This document shows, piece by piece, positions 53,856-64,000 of a DNA stretch of 64,000 nt (position 1 is the stretch's first letter; the number at the start of each line of letters is the position of its first letter). The DNA comes from Perognathus longimembris pacificus (Eukaryota; Chordata; Mammalia; Rodentia; Heteromyidae). The notes below the pieces were generated by a model that was not told the origin of the DNA, did no database searches, and saw nothing but the letters and a program-made list of their open reading frames with translations. The stretch is taken from contig NC_063167.1 of assembly GCF_023159225.1 (NCBI RefSeq), forward strand, positions 7,347,734 through 7,411,733. The letters run 5' to 3'. The position numbers and the translations under genes are program-made.

Positions 53856-54175
53856 CGGGCCGCCGGGTGCGGGCGACGGCGCGGGGGCGGCCGCCGGGAC
53901 CGCCGCCCCCGCCTCACTCCTGCGGCCCCGACCGCCGCGCCCACCGCGACGCCCGCCACAGCCCCCTCAGCCGCCGCCGCCGCCGCCGCTTCCTCCTCCT
54001 CCTTCCTCGTCGCCTCCCCGCCGTCACGCGACGCCGGCCGTAAAGCGCCGCCAAGCTTTTGCGACAGATGGAAAAGGGGCGGCCGCGGAGGGTGGGAGGG
54101 GGAGCTCGGAGCGGAGGGGGCGGGGCCTCTAGGGGGCGGGGCCCGAGCCGTCGGAGGCGGGGCCACTGTCTTCCT
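53300..54175 (-). promoter_or_regulatory. KIAA2013: KIAA2013 CpG island promoter
   Basis: Dense CpG from exon 1 to 54170 with GC boxes (ggggcgg) near 54117, 54135 and 54158; no TATA. Transcription start presumably within 53870-54060. Confidence 0.75.
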
Positions 54176-54206
54176 GCAGGAGAGTGTTGCTAATTACCAG
54201 TTAAAA

Positions 54207-54305
54207 ACTGAAGAGCGGCTCAAGTGGCAGAGTGCTCGCCTTGAGCAGAAAGAAGCCAGGGACAGTGCTCAGGCCCTGAGTTCAAGCCCCAGGACTGGCA
54301 ACAAC
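54207..54305 (+). repeat. Geo SINE fragment
   Basis: Forward Geo half (gcggctcaagtggcagagtg ... agccccaggactggc) lacking a left monomer. Confidence 0.8.
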
Positions 54306-54324
54306 AACAAAAAAAAATTAAAGA

Positions 54325-54485
54325 GAGGGCTGGAAATGCGGCTTAGTGGTAGAGTGCTTGCTTAGCATTGCTGAACCCCGGGGTTCGATTCCTTGGCTCA
54401 AGTGGTAGAATACTAACTAGCCTTGTCCAAAAGAAGCTCAGTGACGGTGCCCAGACCCTGAGTTCAAACCCTAGGACCAGCAAAA
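54325..54485 (+). repeat. IDL-Geo SINE, internally deleted
   Basis: Forward; the junction between halves is missing (gattccttggctcaagtggt). Confidence 0.8.
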
Positions 54486-55169
54486 AAAAAAGATTTTAAA
54501 AAAAGAACTCATTAGAGCTGATTTATGTAACTAAATCTTCTGTGCATCACCTTTTTAACAACAACAAAATTAAATGAATAAATAGATCACTGAGTCAGCC
54601 AAACTGAACACATGTTGGGCCTCATTTACAATCTGATGGATTCAACAGCCCTAAGAATAAGAAAAATTAATGATGGTTTCTGTAAAAATGATATTTACTG
54701 AGAAAAAAGTAAAATAAAGGAAAAGTAACCACTGGGAACTGGACTTCCTAGGAAATATTTTGTTGGCAATTCTTCCAGACTCCTCTGATTCCAAGTATAC
54801 CAGACTGGGGACACAAATCCAGCTCAGAACTGTTTGTTTCTAGACTACATGTGACTTTTAATTCATTATGTAATATACGACACTAAAGTTTCATATTTTG
54901 AAATACCTGTAAGTTGGAAATTGTGAATAAAGAAAGAAAGAAGGAAAGAAAAAGAAAGAAAGAGAAAAGAATTTTGCTTTGTATCTTGAGATAAAAAAAA
55001 ATTGACTTGAGCTCATGGACAGACAATGGGTGATTGTTTCCACGTTGGTTTCTGGACATTCCAGCCAGACAGGGATTCACAGTTTGGCTGAAAATTAAAC
55101 AGTCCTTTGAGGTGGCTTCTTGTGGACCGGGAGCAGACACTGGAAAGCTTGCCATTTTGAAAGATTATC

Positions 55170-55392
55170 AGGCTGGGCACTGCTACCTCATGCCCGTAAT
55201 CTTAGCTACTCACAAAACTGGATTCTGAGGATTCTGCTTTGAAGCCAGCCTGGGCAGAAAAGTACGTGAGACTCTTATCTCCAATTAATCAACAAAAACC
55301 TTAAGTGGAGCTGTGGCTTAAATGGTAGCATGCAGGGCTTGAGTGGAAAAAAGCAAAGGGGACAGTGGCCAGGCCCTGAAGTCAAGCCACAA
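55170..55392 (+). repeat. 7SL-Geo SINE
   Basis: Forward copy whose tail is the (GGA)n repeat. Confidence 0.8.
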
Positions 55393-55456
55393 TATAAAGA
55401 GGAGGAGGAGGAAGAGATGAGAAGGAGGAGGAGGAGGAGGAGGAGAAGGAGATGAA

Positions 55457-55491
<35 letters not shown>

Positions 55492-55494
55492 ATT
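55393..55494 (+). repeat. (GGA)n / (GAA)n purine tract
   Basis: About 100 bases of purine-only trinucleotides at a SINE tail. Confidence 0.95.
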
Positions 55495-56047
55495 TTAGCA
55501 GATGGATATGCTTGCATCTTACTTTTTTTTTTTTTTTTTACTTAAAAGTCATGGCTTGGAAATTCTACTACAGTTATTACTGGGGCTAAGTGGCAGTGAG
55601 TGGGAACAGCCCATCTGGAACACAGTGTCCATCCCACTGAGGCTGTAGCTCTTAGGCCAACCAAGGAAATGAATAATATAAGGGGATGAAGGCATGAAAA
55701 GCCTCTGTGGCTCAGGGAAGCTGCCCTCCAGGCCGGCTGTCTGTCTGGGTACTTTCCCAGTAAAGCCCTGCGCCTTTAACACAGCACAGCACGTGTTGCA
55801 CGTACTGGGAGCAACATCTGGGCGGCAGCCACTGCTGGTTAAAGAGACAGGCCTTCCAGGATGAAGCTTGGACCATGTTCAAGTTCCAGCAAACAGGAAA
55901 CAGACACCAAAAGGATGGAGGGTGGGCTTCCCCCAAGCAAATCCTTCCTCGCTGAGAAGCCGGTGGCCTCCAGAATTGATTTCCCTCTGCTTTACAACTC
56001 TGCACAAGGATTTCTTTCTTTCTCTTCCTTCCTTCCTTCCTTCCTTT

Positions 56048-56269
56048 CTTGGTTGTGAGGCTTGAACTTGGGCACTGTCCCTGAGTGCTTTTGCTCAAGG
56101 CTAGTGCTCTACCACTTTGAGCCACAGCACCACTTCCAGCTTTTGAGTGGTTAATTGGAGATGAGTCTCACAGAGACTTTTCTACCTGGGCTGACTGACT
56201 TGGGACTGCAACCCTCAGATCTCAGCCTCTTGAGTAGGATTACAGGCGTGACTCAGTGGTGCCCGGCTA
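56048..56269 (-). repeat. 7SL-Geo SINE
   Basis: Reverse copy preceded by a CTTC run at 56020-56048. Confidence 0.8.
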
Positions 56270-56348
56270 GGATTTTTATAATACATCTATAATACATCAC
56301 TGCCAAGGTTCTCTTTAGACTCTAGCACATTATAGTTAGAACTGGGTT

Positions 56349-56489
56349 CAGCTTGGCACCAGTGGCTTATCTGTAACCCTGGCAGTTTAGGAGGCTGACT
56401 GAGGGTTGAGGTTTGAAGATCACTGGGGCAGACAAATGCCAGAGACTCTTATCTCCAGTTCACCACCAAAAACACACCTGGTACCAGAA

Positions 56490-56490
<1 letters not shown>
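56349..56490 (+). repeat. 7SL-like half SINE with CA tail
   Basis: Forward (gcttggcaccagtggcttat ... cttatctccagttcaccacc), followed by a (CA)n repeat to 56523. Confidence 0.7.
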
Positions 56491-56521
<31 letters not shown>

Positions 56522-56535
56522 ACAAATGCTGTCAT

Positions 56536-56745
56536 GGGCTGGGAATATGTCTCAGCAGTGGATTTTCTTGCCTCTCATGCATGAAGCCCTAGGTTCAATT
56601 CCTCAGCACCACATACATAGAAAAAGCCAGAAACAGCGCTGTGGCTCAAGAGGTAGCAGTGCTAGCCTTAAGCAAAAAGAAGCCAGGGACAGTGCTCAGG
56701 CCCTGAGTTCAAGCCCCAGGACTGGAAAAAAAAAAAAAAAAACAG
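56536..56745 (+). repeat. IDL-Geo SINE
   Basis: Forward complete dimer with a 17-A tail. Confidence 0.9.
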
Positions 56746-57413
56746 CTGCTGCCTCACATCAGTTGTGTGACCTCAGGCAGATTGCTTTCCTTTTTGAACC
56801 CCAGTCTCCTCATTTTGCAAGTGAGTGCAATAGTGTCTAACACACAGGGCAGTGAGCACGGAGTAAGAGAGAGTTTTGGGAAGTGGAACAGCCATCCACA
56901 GATTAGCTTGTTCCTTCTGAGCTCATCCCTGCCTTTCCTCCTCACTGAAAAACATCCGGTGGATTCTGGCATAGTGATTTTTGTCCCCAGCTGCATATTA
57001 GTCCCAGCGGGGCTCCCAGCTGGGAGTCAGAGGCTCATCTGTGTCTGTCCCTTTTACTTGTGTGACCTTGGACTTCTTGCCGAGTCCCCCAGGGCATGGC
57101 TTCTGCCGTCTACAGAGTGAGCAAATCTCACAAGGAAAGGGACCTCAAGATTCCCTGGGACGGTAGGGTTTCTAAAACTAGCACGGGCTGGTTTTGTCTA
57201 GCCGTTCAAATAAAGAACATTGTGGAAAAACTGAAACTCAGAAAGCTCACATTACCCAGAAAGAACATAATGGACACCATGTAAACATGCGTGTAAATGG
57301 ATACGGTAAGGATATATTACCTATCTTTCGTATGCATATATACTGTTCTGAAAACCCCAGCATTTCTTCTAGCTTTGTCTCCAGTGCAAACTTAACACCG
57401 GCAGGATCTATTT

Positions 57414-57570
57414 TGAGGCGGTGTCAGTGGCTCAAGCCTTTAATCCTAGCTACTCGGGAGGCTGAGATCTGAGGAGCCCGGGCAGGAAAGACAGTGATCT
57501 CCAAGGATCGGATCGCGAGCCCCGAGAGAGCCCGCGGGCCCTGAGTTCAAGCCAAGCCCAGGACCCGCAA
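57414..57570 (+). repeat. 7SL-Geo SINE, internally deleted
   Basis: Forward; the middle is deleted (gaggagcccgggcaggaaag; gccctgagttcaagccaagc). The long CA repeat follows at once. Confidence 0.7.
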
Positions 57571-57571
57571 G

Positions 57572-57574
57572 CAT

Positions 57575-57661
<87 letters not shown>
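57572..57661. repeat. (CA)45 microsatellite upstream of PLOD1
   Basis: 90 uninterrupted bases of CA, about 235 bases before the PLOD1 start codon. Confidence 0.98.
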
Positions 57662-57662
<1 letters not shown>

Positions 57663-57664
<2 letters not shown>

Positions 57665-57896
57665 AAAGAGAGAGAAAAGAAAGGGGAGCCCTGGCGGGCA
57701 AGGCCGGCCGAGAGGGACGCGGGAGCCGCCCTCCGAGGGAGGCGGCCACCGGAAAACTCACCCCTGGGGCGGCGGGCGGGGCGGGGACGCGGGGCGCCGC
57801 CCCCGGGGCGGGTCCGGTGCGTGGCAGCGGCCGCCCGCCCAGTCGCGAAGTTTCCAGTCCCGGAGCCGCGCGGTGCGGGCGGATCGCGGGTGGACC
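57663..57896 (+). promoter_or_regulatory. PLOD1: PLOD1 CpG island promoter and 5'UTR
   Basis: GC-rich, CpG-dense, no TATA, GC-box-like motifs (ccccggggcggg near 57800). The start site cannot be fixed from sequence. Confidence 0.7.
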
Positions 57897-57972
57897 ATGC
57901 GGGCCCCGCTGCTTCTGGCCCCGCTGGGCTGGCTGCTCCTGGTCCACGCCAAGGACGGCGCCAAGCCCGAGG
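57897..57972 (+). CDS. PLOD1: PLOD1 exon 1 (lysyl hydroxylase 1), partial gene
   Basis: Procollagen-lysine 2-oxoglutarate 5-dioxygenase, an ER-luminal Fe(II) enzyme that hydroxylates collagen lysines. Only exon 1 is in the window: 25 codons plus one base, ending G/gtgagg. It encodes a signal peptide (MRAPLLLAPLGWLLLVHA) and the first mature residues KDGAKPE, close to the human start, with the same phase-1 splice. ATG context ggaccatgc. The catalytic domains lie beyond 64000; no exon 2 (a DNLLVLTVATKE-like sequence) was found up to the end, consistent with the long first intron of this gene. KIAA2013 is divergent upstream. Confidence 0.95.
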
Positions 57973-57989
57973 GTGAGGGGCTCGCGAGA

Positions 57990-58715
57990 GGCCGGGGGGG
58001 CGCACGGACAGGGGGCCGGGGGCGCGCATGGGGCCGGGGAGGGACCCTGGGAGCGCACAGAGAGGGGGCCGGGGGTGCGCGCAGGGCTGGAGGGGGGCCG
58101 CGGAGCGGAGGCCGGGGGGCGCACAGAGAGGGGTCCGGGGGTGCGCGCAGGGCTGGAGGGGGGCCGCGGAGCGGAGGCTGGGGGGCGCACGGACAGGGGG
58201 TCCGGGGAGCGCACAGCGAGGGGGCCGGGAGTGCGCGCAGGGCTGGGGGGCCGCGGAGCGGGAGCCGGGGGCGCACGGAGAGGGGGCCGGGGGTGCTCGC
58301 GGGGCTGGGGGGGGGCGCGGAGCGGAGGCCGGGGGGGCGCACGGAGAGGGAGGCCCCCGGGGTGCTCGCGGGGCTGGGGGGGGCGCGGAGCGGAGGCCGG
58401 GGGGCGCATGGAGAGGGGGCCGGGGGACGCATGGAGAGGGAGACCCCCGGGGTGCTCGCGGGGCTGGGGGGGCACTGAGACCGGGGGGGGCGCACGGAGG
58501 AGGGCCGGGGGTCGCGGGGGGCCGGGGGCGCACGGAGAGGGAGGCTGGGGGTGCTCGCGGGGCTGGGGGGCGCGGAGCGGGAGCCGGGGGGCGCACGGAG
58601 GAGGGCCGGGGGTGCTCGCGGGGCTGGGGGTGGTGCGGGGCCGGGGGGCGCGCGTGGGCTGGCGGGGGGCGCGGGCGGCGGCGGTCTGTACGCCTGGGGC
58701 CCGGCCCTAGGGCTC
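57990..58715 (+). repeat. GC-rich VNTR in PLOD1 intron 1
   Basis: About 10-12 imperfect units of 40-70 bases built from gcgcacggagagggggccgg, gggtgctcgcggggctgggg and gcgcggagcggaggccgggg. Several units lack a segment. Very CpG-rich and rich in G-runs. It is open in several frames, producing spurious Gly/Arg ORFs. Confidence 0.95.
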
Positions 58716-59661
58716 TGCACCTGGGCCGTGGCGGGCGGGCGTCTGGGGAGGGGGCTGGGTTCCCCTCACTGGGCCCCCATCACTTCCCCTCCTGGGACCC
58801 ACATTCCAGCAGCGGGCTGGCGGCGGCGGCAGGCTCCCCAGCCCCGGGGCAACGGTGGGTGACAGCTCAAGGCTCCATTCAACAGGCAATTATTAACCAT
58901 CACGATATTCCCGGCAACCGTGGACTGCCTCCCGGCCGCCGTTCTTCCGCTAACGCTATTTTCTCCAGCTTGGCCGGCTGAGGCTCCATAGTTAATTCAT
59001 TTGTCCACTGTCCCACAGCTTCGGGGGCCTTGAGACAGCGTCCACCCCCTCCCTCTCAGAATCACTTTTTAAGGGTGTGTGAGGGGCCCGGGGTGGGCTT
59101 ACCTTGGTGGAAAAGTTCCAAGTTCCACCCCGCCCTCTGTGCTCTGAGGCGCTCTCTGCCAGATCCTTCTCCACTGCGCACAGGAGGAAACTGAGGCTCA
59201 GCCAGAGGCACCGATTGCCCAGGGCTGCCTGCTTGGGCGTCGTCTGAGGTGGGCTGGACTCCTAGCCTAGTTCTATGGGGCTTCTCCAGGTGTTTTTCCC
59301 GGGTTCCCAAGCAGTGCCCCCTCCCCCAGTGGGTGCTCCTGCCTTCCCAGCCCCGCCCCTCCCTACACAGGCCACCCTCACTGTAGCTGGCCCAGCACTG
59401 GAAAGCCCCAGGGGAGGACGTAGTGGACCACACAGAGAAGCCACAGCCTCTGGGGGTACCTGTTCCCCTCCTCCCACTGTCCTGGGAGGACCTGAGGGCC
59501 GGTGGGGCATGGGGGCTGGAGTAGTAGAAAGAACCAGGCCTGCAGTCCTTGGAGCAGGAGGGGCTGGGAGCCCGTGTTTCTTGGATTCCTCCTTTGCCAT
59601 GGACCGAATTCAAGGCCACTCGCCTGCCAGCAGTACTCAGTCTCCACCAGACCAGGCGTCC

Positions 59662-59900
59662 TAGCCGGGTGTCCAAGGCTCACGCTTGTAATCCTAGCCA
59701 CTCAGGGGCCTGAGACCTGAGGATCCTGGTGCAAAGCCAGTGGGGGCAGGGAAGTCTGTGAGCCTCTTCTCTCCATTAAACAAACAAACAAAAAAGCCAG
59801 AAGTGGAGCTGTGACTCAGGTGGTAGAGCGCTAGCCTTGAGCAAAAGAAGTGCAGGAACAGTGCCCAGGCTCTGAATTCAAACCCCAGGACTAACACAAA
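59662..59900 (+). repeat. 7SL-Geo SINE
   Basis: Forward copy with an (AAAC)n expansion between the halves. Confidence 0.85.
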
Positions 59901-59948
59901 ACAACACCACCAAAAGAGTAGGTGCCTAGCCTGCAAAGATCTAGTGGG

Positions 59949-60152
59949 GGCCTGGGGATATGGCCTAGTGGCAAGAGTGCTTGCCTCATATACATGAAGC
60001 CCTAGGTTCGATTCCTCATCACCACATATATAGAACACGGCCAGAAGTGGTGCTGTGGCTCAAGTGGCAGAGTGCTAGCCTTGAGCAAAAAGAAGCCGGG
60101 GGATAGTGCTCAGGTCCTGAGTTCAAGGCCCAGGACTGGCAAAAAAAAAAAA
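59949..60152 (+). repeat. IDL-Geo SINE with target duplication
   Basis: Forward complete dimer with A-tail; atctagtggg at 59939-59948 and 60153-60162. Confidence 0.95.
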
Positions 60153-60842
60153 ATCTAGTGGGCTTCTGGAGCCCAGCATAATGCCAGGCCCATTGGAGAT
60201 GGGACCTTTTCTCTCCTGGACCCAGTGTTTTGATTGCATCCTAGTCAGGCAGTAAGACAGGTCAAAGAAATCAGTGAAAATGCATGGATCCCAGGGCCCA
60301 GCAGCTGGGCCTGGACGTGTGTGTAACTGGCCAGGAGCCCCGAGCCCTATAATATACCTTGTTTTTCCTCTCTTGGGCCTGGCTTCCTTCCCCTGATTCT
60401 GCTGATGTGGGTCCTCTGCACCCCAGACCAGCCCAGGAGAGAAACTGCAGCTGCCCATGATGAAGCCCAGACCGGTGAGTCGGAGATGGATGAAACCGTG
60501 ACAGGGCTTCAGGTGCCCTGTTGCCAGCAGCAACAGCAGAAGGGCAGCTGGCGCAGAGGTTGGATTCAGGGTGCTGCTGAAGTAGCTGGGTGAGAATAGG
60601 GTGTTAATGGCAGGCCATTATTTCAAGTTGAGGGGGGTGTGTGCACACGCATGCATGTGTGTGTGAGAGAGGAGAGAGATGCAGTGCTGGAATCAAACCT
60701 TAGGTACATTAAGTGAACTCAGGTAGCTCCACCACACCACACACGCACTCTGGTTTAGGCAGTCTGTGATCGCCACCATGTTGCTCGACTTGGCTGGACT
60801 CTCCCTGCAGACCAAGGACAGTCCTGCCTTCTTGTTTTGTTT

Positions 60843-61070
60843 TGCCAGTCCTAGGCTTGAACTCAGAGCCTGGGCGCTGTCCCTGAGCTCTTTGTGGCTC
60901 AAAGCTAGCGCTCTACCCCTTTGAGCCTCAGCGCCACTTCCAATCTTCTGGAAGTTAATTAGAGATAAGAGTCTCATGGACTTTCCTACCCAGGCTGGCT
61001 TTGAACTGTGATCCTCAGGTCTCAGCCTCCTGAGTAGCCGGGATTCACAGGTGTGTGCTACTGGTACTTG
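60843..61070 (-). repeat. 7SL-Geo SINE
   Basis: Reverse full-length copy (gccagtcctaggcttgaact ... gtgctactggtacttgac). Confidence 0.85.
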
Positions 61071-61079
61071 ACTTTTGTT

Positions 61080-61185
61080 TTTGAGAGTGTCAGTAGCTTT
61101 GCCTGGGCTGGCTTGGAACTCACAATCTTCCTGGCTGTGCTTGAGTAGCTGTGCTTACAGGCATGAGCTACTATAGACATCTGGC
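61080..61185 (-). repeat. B1-like monomer
   Basis: Reverse: tgcctgggctggcttggaac ... gcttacaggcatgagctact. Confidence 0.6.
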
Positions 61186-61595
61186 CCCACTTAGACTCAC
61201 TAGGCTCGTTTTGTAGATGGGAAAGCTGAGGCCCTGAATGGTTGCACACCTGTCTCTGCCCCGGCTGGCTGGAATAGAGTCATTTTCCCTCAGCTCATTC
61301 CTGCTGGGTCCCACCTCTGCCTGGAGGACTTTTGTTTGAAAATACTGCTTGGAGAAGCTCCCTCTTCCTCCTCCAGACCCACCTGGTTGTACTTACCGTG
61401 TGTGTTTGTGTCCTGCCTCTCACCTGAACGCCCATGGGCTTGGCACATGGACAGCCTTCACTTTTTAGGAGCTCCCAAAGGGCCCCTGACCCCAGTAGAA
61501 GTCTAGTGTGAGAGCTTCTGGGGAACATGGTGGCTCTGCCCTACCCTGGAGGCGCCTCCAGACCCAGCGTGAGAGATGGCGAAAGGCTTTCAATA

Positions 61596-61828
61596 GGCCG
61601 GGCACCTGTGTCGCGCCCCTGTCATCCTAACTATTCAGAAGGCTGAGATCTGAGGCTCAAGGTTCAAAGCCAGCCAGAGCAGGAAGGGTCTTTGAGACTT
61701 ATCTCCCATTAACCACCAAAATGCCAGAAATGGAACAGTGGCTCAAGTGGTAGAGTGCTAGCCTTGAGCCAAAGTAGTTCAGGGACAGCGCCAAGGCCCC
61801 AAGTTCAAAGCCCCAGGTCCAGCACCAA
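61596..61828 (+). repeat. 7SL-Geo SINE
   Basis: Forward copy (ggccgggcacctgtgtcgcg ... aagccccaggtccagcacc). Confidence 0.85.
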
Positions 61829-62380
61829 AACAAAAAATAAGTTGGGAGGAAGATGCTGTTATCCTTATGATTCCCAGAATACAGATGAGGAAACTGAGGC
61901 ACAAGGGGGCTTAATGCCCTGCCCTGACATCTCCCTTACTTTTGTTGACCCTGGCACAGGGGTTCATCCGTTAGGGGAAGACATTGCAGAACTTGGGGCC
62001 GCATGTGGAGAGGCTTGAGTTCTCTGGGTCTAGGCCCAGGATGGGCCCTGGCCGGGAGCCCAGGGTGTCTGGCAGAGCAGACACGCAGCAGGTGGGCGGG
62101 CCCTGGCGCCGTGAAACCAGATCTTTCCACGCGGACTCCCTGCAGACTGCCCAGAGCTCTGCTGGGACTGACAGGAGACTGGGAGAAGGGTTTCCCAAGT
62201 GACTGGGATGGGGTGGCCCACTCTGGGGAGACCTGGAAAAGCCCCAGAAATAGTGTGTCCCATCCTCGGTTGAGTCTAGCATTCTGGGAGGTTGGCACTC
62301 GGGAAGCCGTGAGGTTGAGAGTAGAGGCATGGGAAAGACCAGGCATTCCTTTCTCACTCCTAGTTAAATAGAGTGCTAAA

Positions 62381-62480
62381 GCCAGGCGCCAGTGACTCAC
62401 ACCTGTAATCCTAGCTACTCAGGAGGCTGAGCGCTGAGGATCTCAGTTCAGTGCCAGCCTGGGGCAGACAAATCCACAAA
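62381..62480 (+). repeat. 7SL-like half SINE
   Basis: Forward half (gccaggcgccagtgactcac); a (GT)n repeat at 62485-62522 follows, then a reverse copy, forming a local inverted pair. Confidence 0.75.
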
Positions 62481-62484
62481 ATAT

Positions 62485-62486
62485 GT

Positions 62487-62522
<36 letters not shown>
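62485..62522. repeat. (GT)n microsatellite
   Basis: About 18 GT units between two oppositely oriented SINEs. Confidence 0.95.
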
Positions 62523-62523
<1 letters not shown>

Positions 62524-62732
62524 TCCTGGGGCCTGAACTCAGGGCCTGAGTATGGTCTTTTAGCTTTTTTGCTCAAGGTTAGTGGCTCACAGCTCTACTT
62601 CCAGATTTTTGGTAGTTAATCGGAGATAGGAATGTCACCGACTTTCTTTCCTTCCCAGGCTGGTTTGGAGCGTCCGCTCTCAGTCCCCCGAGTAGCTAGG
62701 ATCACAGATGTAAGCCCTCAGCACCCAGCTCC
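62523..62732 (-). repeat. 7SL-Geo SINE
   Basis: Reverse copy (tcctggggcctgaactcagg ... atcacagatgtaagccctca). Confidence 0.8.
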
Positions 62733-63267
62733 TGGTAGCAGGTTTGCGACTCACTAGATTGGATCCTTGGTGAGAGAGTCAGCCATTGCCTGGCCCAAGG
62801 AACCCAAGATTTGTTAGGGCCCTGACAGAGCAGAGGAAGAGACGGATGAGAGCTGGCCACACTGAGTGTATGTGGGGGGGGGGTGTGTGTGCCTGGTCAG
62901 GGGCCTCTCTTCCAGCTTCCTGAGCCGATGGGGTGCCTGCCTTTCAGCAGGTGGCTTAGCCACTGTCACATGAAGAGGGGACTTTGGGTCTTGGCTGCTG
63001 TGTGCGCGTCCTGGTATTGTGACTTCTTTTCTCCTGGGGGAAAGGTGCATATCATCCCTGATTCCGGCATGTGTTGAGCACGTGGATGCATATGAGTGTG
63101 CACGTGTGTGTGTGTAAAGTGAAGTGCTTGGAGCAGCATGTGACACGCAGAAAGCAATTCACTATAAGGGAATTACATACATTATCGCTGCTATTACTTG
63201 AACGCAGGAATGAAGCCTGAGACACACAATCTCTTTGTCTTTCCCCTCCCCTGCCACCTGGCTGGCA

Positions 63268-63320
63268 CACCACACACACACTCACACACACACTCACTCA
63301 CACACACACACACACACACT
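63268..63320. repeat. (CA)n with interruptions
   Basis: CA units interrupted by CTCA; unique DNA follows to the window end. Confidence 0.9.
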
Positions 63321-64000
63321 AAGGCTGGCTTTTTCCATCCATGAAATATGACACCCTTCCTGTCCCCAGCAGCCCCCTTTTGGCCAGAGGGCCTCAGAGC
63401 TGGTGGCTGGGTTTCTCCTGCTTTGAGGGGGACACAACCAACCTGGCAGACACTGAGGGGAGTCCTTCCCCAGATGTGAGCAGCTTCTGTCTTTTCTGGA
63501 CCTTGGGATCCGGAGGAGAGGGTTTCCCTTTCTCCACCTGCCTATGGTATCCACTCCCCACCCCCGCGGCCCCCTCCCTGCCCCTGTTTCCAGCCAGTCC
63601 CTGCTGGGCTGCCTGGCGCCAGCCCCCTGCCCTGAGAAGACCGGCCACGGGCCAGCCTCAGCCAGCTCTGCCTGGCTGGTCCTCTTTGTTCTTCCAGCTG
63701 GGGCGCTTGAGGTCCTGGGGTGGAGGAAGGAAGGGCCTTACCTGTCTGTCACTGGCCTGGCTGAGTCTGTTCCCCTGGAGAAGTTGGGGGGTGGCGGGGG
63801 GGGGGGTCCTGGGCTCTGGAGGAACCAAGACTCCTGCAGCAAAGTGAGCGCTGTTGGCCCTGAGGCTCAGAAACCAGGGAGTGCGGAGCAGGGAAGGACT
63901 GCCATTCATTGTTCCTGGCCCTGGGTTCTGGAGGAAGGTTAGACAAAAGGGACACAGCACAGGGGGAGCCGCAGGAGAGGAGGTCCCCCAGTGACAGGGA

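Larger units (their letters stand above)
54176..57570. other. KIAA2013-PLOD1 intergenic region
   Basis: Divergent genes. SINEs at both ends; unique AT-rich DNA at 54490-55165, 55510-56040 and 56750-57410, no ORF of note. A GAAA-rich run lies at 54926-54972 and a (GGA)n run at 55393-55494. Confidence 0.6.
57973..64000 (+). other. PLOD1: PLOD1 intron 1, incomplete
   Basis: Contains the VNTR (57990-58715), SINEs listed below and unique DNA at 58740-59655, 60165-60830, 61190-61590, 61840-62375 and 62740-64000. No second exon recognised. Confidence 0.75.

Noticed and set aside
52971..54365. 464-aa and 331-aa + strand ORFs
   Set aside because: Antisense of KIAA2013 exon 1 and its CpG island; the minus strand carries the conserved protein with correct splice sites.
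57450..58981. Several 300-350 aa ORFs on both strands
   Set aside because: Read through the (CA)45 repeat and the PLOD1 intronic VNTR; only the 76-base exon 1 is coding.
58000..64000. Search for PLOD1 exon 2
   Set aside because: No segment encoding the conserved beginning of exon 2 was seen; the first intron probably extends past the window.

Overview
The window is mammalian nuclear DNA from a rodent, most likely a geomyoid (kangaroo rat, pocket mouse or pocket gopher). The main evidence is the repeats. It is full of dimeric SINEs whose left half is an ID-like, tRNA-Ala-type monomer and whose right half is the 'Geo' monomer, an architecture described as restricted to Geomyoidea (IDL-Geo). 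A second, larger set joins a 7SL/B1-like left half to the same Geo right half. Exon-intron genes with GT-AG introns, CpG islands, long CA repeats and a truncated L1 fit this.

The genes keep the order and orientation of human 1p36.22: CLCN6 (+), NPPA (-), NPPB (-), a U5 snRNA gene (+), KIAA2013 (-), PLOD1 (+). From 1 to about 14.3 kb lie the last 14 coding exons and the 3'UTR of CLCN6, a late-endosomal 2Cl-/H+ exchanger. NPPA (16.4-18.15 kb) and NPPB (24.7-26.3 kb) are complete three-exon natriuretic-peptide genes with recognisable TATA, GATA, CArG/M-CAT and NKE-type promoter motifs. From 26.4 to 45 kb is a repeat-rich intergenic block. It holds clusters of GATA, MEF2 and M-CAT motifs that could be cardiac enhancers, a palindromic AT-rich repeat, an L1 3' end split by a solo LTR, a 470-bp polypyrimidine tract and a GGAT tetranucleotide array. 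The U5 gene at 45.2 kb has a full Pol II snRNA promoter (octamer, ZNF143/SBF site, PSE, 3' box). KIAA2013 (48.6-53.9 kb) is complete and starts in a CpG island. PLOD1 begins at 57.9 kb; only exon 1 and part of intron 1, with a large GC-rich VNTR, are inside the window.

NPPA and NPPB are paralogous cardiac hormones, presumably sharing regulatory DNA; the other genes are housekeeping neighbours. Points worth a second look: an ANP Ser-to-Asn change inside the otherwise near-invariant C-terminal tail, loss of the furin P4 arginine in proBNP, a SINE inserted in the AU-rich NPPB 3'UTR, an inverted SINE pair in the CLCN6 3'UTR, the palindromic AT repeat, and the reuse of the Geo monomer in two SINE families. 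No unknown protein-coding system was found. Family and synteny statements rest on recalled knowledge, not on database searches.
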